Shown here piece after piece: positions 63,850 to 64,000 of a stretch of DNA of 64,000 bases (the stretch's first letter is position 1; the number at the start of each line of letters is the position of its first letter). The stretch lies in the NCBI GenBank assembly GCA_036365145.1, contig JAEOAD010002279.1, forward strand, positions 988,001 to 1,052,000, read 5' to 3'. Made by a program: the position numbers and the translations under genes. Source of the DNA: Orientallactaga sibirica. Lineage: Eukaryota; Chordata; Mammalia; Rodentia; Dipodidae. The notes beneath the pieces are model-generated. The model worked only from the letters and a program-made list of their open reading frames with translations. It ran no database searches and was not told where the DNA came from.

Positions 63850-64000
63850 GGGGCTGGAGAGATGGTTCAGCAGTTAAGGTGCTTGCCTACAAAGCCTAAG
63901 GACCCATCTTTGACTCCCCATATCCCCCATAAGCCAGATGTACAAGGTGCCACATGCGTGTTACAGTGACTGGAGGTCTTGGTGTGCCAATTCTCTCTCT
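63850..64000 (+). mobile_element. B2-S SINE, cut by window end
   Basis: Sense B2-S head and body (GGCTGGAGAGATGGTTCAG), reaching the CT-rich part where the window stops. Confidence 0.92.

Overview
The window is nuclear DNA from a mammal, almost certainly a myodont rodent. It is packed with 7SL-derived B1 SINEs, tRNA-derived B2-like SINEs and B4-type SINEs, with L1 3' ends of rodent type and MaLR-type LTRs, over a background of ancient MIR and L2 relics. The B2-like copies differ from mouse and rat B2 and B1 is still young-looking. I think a jerboa-type rodent (Dipodidae, e.g. Jaculus) most likely, but that is recollection of repeat style, not a database result. I find no convincing protein-coding exon, tRNA, rRNA or other host gene. 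The window reads as intergenic or deep intronic DNA, and every long open frame falls in a repeat, a minisatellite or a low-complexity tract.

Names used below. B2-S is the short B2-like SINE (tRNA head with A box and GGTTCGATTCC-type B box, then a TC-rich stretch and an AATAAATA tail). B2-L is a longer form with an extra GACGCAAGGGCGCAATGC segment and a TTCCAATCTCC-type B box. B2-Ldup is B2-L with that B box duplicated in tandem. B2-M is an intermediate form carrying AGGTGAGGCAAGCGCAA. A '+' copy has its tRNA or 7SL head on the left.

Layout. 1-2065: single-copy DNA, then a B1 and a B2-S stacked at one target. 2066-8664: a direct tandem duplication of a 3.3 kb unit, with almost identical copies. 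Each copy holds a DNA-transposon-like element, a MaLR-type LTR split by a twin-primed (5'-inverted) L1 and a B1, a second MaLR-type LTR split by another B1, and a MIR. 8665-26900: SINE-rich DNA with a SINE carrying an apparent 3' transduction (10554-10877), a 380-base purine tract, several stacks of SINEs in one target, an L1 inside a MIR, and a complete solo LTR with a 5-base target duplication. 26937-27363: a 44-base minisatellite. 27760-43000: MIR and L2 relics, many B2-like SINEs, a probable ERV-type LTR near 37 kb, a B4 split by two younger SINEs, an old L1 and a second purine tract. 43330-43790: two B2-L SINEs fused head to head. 48994-49231: a 17-base minisatellite. 52810-54695: a short non-autonomous MaLR-like provirus whose two LTRs are identical where both survive. 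56740-57440: a CpG-rich stretch with LTR-like DNA. 58470-64000: L1 3' ends, one with a perfect 16-base target duplication, and more SINE stacks.

No set of genes works together here. What the window offers is a record of transposition: nested insertions with readable target duplications, rearranged L1 and SINE copies, and local tandem amplification. All calls were made by eye; family names for the older elements are tentative.
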